This document shows positions 60,540-64,000 of a stretch of 64,000 nt of DNA, piece after piece. The DNA comes from Colivivens sp964452915 (GTDB lineage Bacteria; Bacteroidota; Bacteroidia; Bacteroidales; Bacteroidaceae), in the NCBI GenBank assembly GCA_964452915.1, contig CAYVNW010000008.1:1-64000 (forward strand), in the 5' to 3' direction. Each line of letters begins with the position of its first letter. Position 1 is the first letter of the stretch. A model generated the notes under the pieces. That model had not been told where the DNA came from and did not search any database. It worked only from the letters and a program-made list of their open reading frames with translations. Both the position numbers and the translations under genes were made by a program.

Positions 60540-61874
60540 ATGAAGAAATTATTATTTGCAGTATTTGCCTGTGCACTGACAATAAGCACACAGGCACAGA
60601 AATTCGAAGACTACTTCGAAGACAACACACTCCGTATCGACTATATAATGGGCGGCGACAGCGTCAACCAATATATACAGATGGAACAACTCTACAAACA
60701 ACCAAAATGGGCAGGCCGCAGAAACCGTCTGGCTGAAACATACCTGCAGGGCAACGGACAAATCAACGTATTCGACAGCGAAACAGGTAAATTGATATAC
60801 GTTCATACCTTCTCGACCTTGTTCCAGGAATGGCAAAACCAAATTGAAGCGACCAAAATGACACGTGGGTTCGAGGCGAGCTACAACATTCCGTTTCCAA
60901 AGAAGCCAATTGACGTACAAGTCACACTGACCAACAACCACAACGTGGTCACATCGAAAATGATCCACCATGTAGATCCGAATGACATACTCATACGTCC
61001 GATAGGAGAAAATGGCATACCTTATAAATATATAGTAAAGAGCGGCGACATCAGTGATTGCGTGGACCTTGCGATAGTGGCAGAAGGCTATACCAAAGAT
61101 CAAATGGACAAGTTTTATAAAGATTGCGGGCGAGTAGCAGATGCCTTGTTCAGCCACGAGCCGTTCAAATCACTGAAAAGCCGCTTCAACGTAGTAGCCG
61201 TAGCAAGTGAGTCACAAGAAAGCGGTCCGTCAGAACCAGGCAAAGGAATATGGCATAACACAGTATTGAGATCACACTACGATACATTCTACAGCGACCG
61301 CTATCTCACAACATCAAACGTACACAAACTATACGACATACTCAGTTGTGTGCCGTTCGAACACATCATTGTATTGATTAACACCCCACGTTATGGTGGC
61401 GGCGGTATCTACAACCAATGGATGTGCAGTTCGAGCGACCACCCTACGTTTAAGCAAGTACTTGTTCACGAATTCGGACACTCATACGCAGGACTTGCCG
61501 ACGAATATGCCTACAGCGACAGCTACGTAGAATGGTATCCGGCTGATACAGAGCCATGGGAACCAAACATAACGACTCTACATGACTTCAGTAAAAAATG
61601 GAAAGACATGATACCTGCTGGTACTCCTATACCAACTACAACTAACACAGACGAACAGATATCGCGTCCGGTGAATACTGAAAGAGGTGGTAAAAAAGAA
61701 GACTTGAACGCAAAGACTAAGAAAGTTGGTGTTTACGAAGGTGCTGGCTACCAAATGAAAGGAGCATACCGCCCTGCAGAACTATGCAGGATGAACGTGA
61801 ACGAAGTAGAAGACTTCTGTCCGGTATGCACCAGAGCCATAATTGGCATTACCGATTTCTACACCGCAAAATAA
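60540..61874 (+). CDS. M64 family metallopeptidase, secreted
   Basis: 444 residues from ATG 60540 with a signal peptide (MKKLLFAVFACALTISTQAQ). An N-terminal beta domain is followed by the peptidase M64 domain: CVDLAIVAEGYTKDQMDKFYKD, then zinc motif HEFGHSYAGLADEY near 310 (HExxH plus downstream E/D), and DFCPVCTRAI near the end. The family is named after an IgA peptidase of Clostridium ramosum; the substrate here is not known. It directly follows uvrA, which is probably read-through rather than a functional link. Confidence 0.93.
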   Translation: MKKLLFAVFACALTISTQAQKFEDYFEDNTLRIDYIMGGDSVNQYIQMEQLYKQPKWAGRRNRLAETYLQGNGQINVFDSETGKLIYVHTFSTLFQEWQNQIEATKMTRGFEASYNIPFPKKPIDVQVTLTNNHNVVTSKMIHHVDPNDILIRPIGENGIPYKYIVKSGDISDCVDLAIVAEGYTKDQMDKFYKDCGRVADALFSHEPFKSLKSRFNVVAVASESQESGPSEPGKGIWHNTVLRSHYDTFYSDRYLTTSNVHKLYDILSCVPFEHIIVLINTPRYGGGGIYNQWMCSSSDHPTFKQVLVHEFGHSYAGLADEYAYSDSYVEWYPADTEPWEPNITTLHDFSKKWKDMIPAGTPIPTTTNTDEQISRPVNTERGGKKEDLNAKTKKVGVYEGAGYQMKGAYRPAELCRMNVNEVEDFCPVCTRAIIGITDFYTAK

Positions 61875-61972
61875 GGTAAGATTACGCATCAAGCGGTAAG
61901 TCTACTGGTCTCATGAGTGATGGACAATCCACTGTACTATGATGCAGTGCTACAAAGATCCACTCACGATGT

Positions 61973-62052
61973 TCAGAATGACGGCGCACGGGGAATTGTA
62001 CACATATGGAAGACAATAAATGTCAATCACATGTTCTACGTCGTCATTCTGA
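61973..62052. repeat. 80-bp element with 11-bp terminal inverted repeats
   Basis: TCAGAATGACG (61973-61983) and CGTCATTCTGA (62042-62052) are exact inverted copies 58 bp apart. Beyond them the match decays. The wording resembles short palindromic repeats with GTCATTCTGA found dispersed in many bacteria. It stands just before the broken DUF4105 gene. Confidence 0.6.
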
Positions 62053-62093
62053 GGCTTTAGCATAGAGAAAAGCCTTTCGTCTCAGCAACACTA

Positions 62094-62826
62094 ATGGTAG
62101 CTGTTCCGGACGAATCGCACATTCAGTCTGCCTACGGACACGCATTTTTACGTATGGAATGTCCAAGCGAGCAATTAGATTACTGTTTCAGCTTGGAGAC
62201 AAGCGGATGGGAAAAGCCACTTAACATCCTTACCGGTAACTACACCGTCAGAGTACGGGCAGTGGAGACTTCTACATACCTTAACCAATTCAATAACAGC
62301 AGTAGCAAGCGTGAAGTTCGTTCCTATCCACTGAACCTCACAACACAAGAAATACAACATCTGTGGAAAGATCTTGACGACACAATGATGCTTGGCATAC
62401 TACCCTATCATGATTTCGTGACAAACGGATGCAGTCAGCAACTCATGAATATTATCATACGTAACATAAATGGCAGAATGGTATTTGACACGAAAGCCAT
62501 TGAAGACTACGAAACCACTGTGCTTGCGATGGCACTATGCAACCCACACACAAGCTCATACATACCTAAACCTGCTGTTGCCATATATAGGCAACCACAA
62601 AGCAGATTTTGAGAAGTTGGTGCCACAAGACAGACTTTTCATTCCGTCATGCCTCGCACAGATACTTGAACATGCAACAATTGTAGACAATCACGGTTTG
62701 TCGCGCAGTTTTTTCAAAGAAAGCACACACTGTGAGCCAATAAAAATCAGCAGCCACTACCCTTGGTCTTACTGGGTAGTCATTGCAGCCATGGCTCTAC
62801 GGCTCATCAGAGGCAGAAGAGTATGA
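62094..62826 (+). pseudogene. DUF4105 (Lnb N-terminal periplasmic domain) gene, frameshifted and truncated
   Basis: Codons from 62094 read IQSAYGHAFLRME and NGCSQQLMNIIIRNING, as in DUF4105 proteins, a family that includes the lipoprotein N-acyltransferase Lnb. The frame stops at 62612, but the family-like sequence continues in the +1 frame (about 62560-62826) with LFIPSCLAQILEHATIVDNHG and a hydrophobic segment HYPWSYWVVIAAMAL. So a frameshift lies near 62560-62600. No signal peptide is present; the 5' end seems lost, with an inverted-repeat element in its place. A sequencing error could explain the frameshift but not the missing start. Confidence 0.7.
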
Positions 62827-63190
62827 AGCAATTCAAGACATCACAGTCAACACACCATGCATTCTTGACAGTACCAAAGATTCAGTAGCGATACAAAACC
62901 GCTACGAAGGAGCAGTAAGTGTAAACACCTACTATTTCGTACCAAACTCATTAGCAGCCGTAAAGGCATGGTTTGAGAAAGGACAGTACAAGAACGAAAT
63001 AGAGTTTGAGGTTCAGAACGAAGGAGACGTCAAGATTGAAATCACCAAAGCAGAAGCTATCAACGACTATACAGTGATCGGTGTATGGTCGCTTGTACAG
63101 ATCGAGGAATACGCTCCAGCAGAAAAGAAACTCTCAAGTCTGCAAAAAGGCTTGAACATAGTTGACGGCAAGAAAGTTTATGTAAAGTGA
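62780..63190 (+). pseudogene. C-terminal remnant of a secreted protein, unknown
   Basis: An open frame of about 135 codons without a good start (first candidate TTG) overlaps the end of the DUF4105 remnant in another frame. The sequence VNTYYFVPNSLAAVKAWFEKG and YKNEIEFEVQNEGDVKIEI looks like a beta-sandwich of a surface protein. It ends LQKGLNIVDGKKVYVK, resembling the C-terminal tails of many exported Prevotella proteins. No signal peptide can be linked to it. I read it as the 3' piece of a broken gene; a short intact gene is the alternative. A terminator follows. Confidence 0.5.
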
Positions 63191-63216
63191 CCTTAAACAC
63201 ATAAACACATATGTGT

Positions 63217-63248
63217 ATGCCTGTGGCTACCTGCCACAGGCATTTTTG
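63217..63248 (+). terminator. Rho-independent terminator
   Basis: Perfect 11-bp stem ATGCCTGTGGC / GCCACAGGCAT with loop TACCT, followed by five T. Confidence 0.92.
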
Positions 63249-63304
63249 TATTAAATTGCAACGATTACTCTTTTTTGAGTATTTATCATATAAATAAAAC
63301 TTCG

Positions 63305-63312
63305 TACCTTTG
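63305..63312 (+). promoter_or_regulatory. -7 box of the calycin-like gene
   Basis: TACCTTTG followed by CA, 51 bases before the start. TTTG-like bases upstream are at the wrong distance. Confidence 0.6.
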
Positions 63313-63362
63313 CACCGTTTTTAAAACAGACATAAGTATTATAATAAATAAGGTATAAAAGG

Positions 63363-64000
63363 ATGAAGAAAATTTTACTATCAATGCTGATGGTCGCATC
63401 AGCCACATCAATTATGGCACAAAATCACGGTGCAATGCAGTTTGCCGGAAATGCCAATTTCTATGTATCAATCATGGGCAACCCTACAGGTAACACAGAA
63501 GTAGAGTCTGACACCGTTGTCTTTGCAATGAACAATGCATCAAGTGGTAAGATTACACTACCAAAGATGATCTACTCAGCAAGCATGACTATTCCATCAT
63601 TCACTATCGACAGTGTAGGCTTCAGTTTCGACTACTCCACAATGACCACCACCTTCACCGACCAGACATTCTCAACTACAGCCGAGGTGGATGGTGAGGA
63701 AAAGCAAATCACCGGTTCGTCAATTACCGGAACATTCCAGCATACCAACAACGTGTTGGACATCACCGTTACATTCACCTACGGAGTCATACCATTTCCA
63801 CTCACATACCACATCACAGGCTACTATGTTAAGTCGTACACAGACAACCTTGATGTTGTTGTAGGCGGTTCGTTCAACTATTTCGCGAACGACAAAGTAA
63901 CCTACAAAGTACGTACCTACGTTGAGAACGACTCCACTAAGCTCGATGTAGAAGTACCTCAGTATGTTCTTGAAAACACAGTGATGGGCAACTTGACAAT
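63363..64000 (+). CDS. Calycin-like domain protein, secreted, 5' part
   Basis: The frame is open from ATG 63363 to the window end (212 codons), so the gene is cut. A signal peptide (MKKILLSMLMVASATSIMAQ) is followed by a beta-rich domain with NFYVSIMGNPTGN, IDSVGFSFDYSTMTTTF, GSSITGTFQHTNNVLDITVTFTYG and ITGYY, resembling the calycin-like domain of Bacteroidales exported proteins. A repeat of this domain may begin near residue 160 (NLDVVVGGSFNYFAND). Ligand unknown. It has its own promoter. Confidence 0.75.
   Translation, partial: MKKILLSMLMVASATSIMAQNHGAMQFAGNANFYVSIMGNPTGNTEVESDTVVFAMNNASSGKITLPKMIYSASMTIPSFTIDSVGFSFDYSTMTTTFTDQTFSTTAEVDGEEKQITGSSITGTFQHTNNVLDITVTFTYGVIPFPLTYHITGYYVKSYTDNLDVVVGGSFNYFANDKVTYKVRTYVENDSTKLDVEVPQYVLENTVMGNLT

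Noticed and set aside
1..64000. Search by eye for tRNA, rRNA, CRISPR arrays and transposases.
   Set aside because: No cloverleaf-like block, regular repeat-spacer array or transposase/integrase motif was seen; a tRNAscan or CRISPR finder would be needed to be sure.

Overview
The window reads as a chromosomal segment of an anaerobic member of the Bacteroidales, most likely a Prevotella-type genome. The basis is the recurring Bacteroidetes promoter pattern (TTTG about 19-20 bp before TAnnTTTG) in front of many genes, the general lack of clear Shine-Dalgarno sequences, a short primary sigma factor (286 aa), many secreted lipoproteins with a lipobox, a lipoprotein form of TamA, and families common in this group (M64 and C11 peptidases, DUF2023, calycin-like protein, YbiT-type ABC-F). 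No rRNA, tRNA, CRISPR array, intact insertion sequence or prophage was seen by eye.

Layout. 1-4.4 kb is a defence block: the end of a type III methyltransferase gene, the complete type III restriction subunit and, on the other strand, a higBA toxin-antitoxin pair. 4.6-7.8 kb holds an ABC-F ATPase, a DUF2461 protein and a small lipoprotein. 7.9-9.2 kb is an oxygen-defence operon (rubrerythrin, thioredoxin, desulfoferrodoxin). 9.6-13.0 kb carries an acetyltransferase, a secreted HExxH protein with dockerin-like repeats and a lipoprotein flavodoxin. 13.2-19.7 kb is a metabolic run: AICAR transformylase, a small basic protein, serS, an Nfn-like fused oxidoreductase, a nucleoside phosphorylase and a free-methionine sulfoxide reductase. 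19.8-23.3 kb (minus strand) has an unknown protein, a C11 peptidase, an unknown secreted protein and the primary sigma factor. 23.4-45 kb is mostly plus strand: nth, pgk, a coupled run of lipoprotein, TPR protein, SpoU methyltransferase and TamA-like outer-membrane protein, then aspS, yidC, a peptide-use cluster (S9 peptidase, MFS, two POT transporters), an FAD enzyme and recA. 45-56 kb is minus strand: a nuclease-helicase, DUF2023, a nitroreductase, guaA, a second copy of the unknown protein, and the dTDP-rhamnose operon rfbA-rfbD-rfbC-rfbB. 56-64 kb has a probable small RNA, pyrF, uvrA, an M64 peptidase, a decayed DUF4105 gene and the start of a calycin-like gene.

Most genes are housekeeping. 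The most interesting signals are: (1) two unknown paralogous proteins 31 kb apart (19804-20295 and 51642-52172) whose promoters carry the same 17-bp double half-site at exactly the same 8-bp distance from the -33 box, which suggests a small co-activated regulon; (2) a promoter-terminator unit of about 75 nt in the 828-bp gap before pyrF, which looks like a free-standing small RNA; (3) a near-identical promoter of about 40 bp in front of two unrelated genes (6452 and 56839); (4) a nested inverted repeat of 92 bp at 49032-49123.
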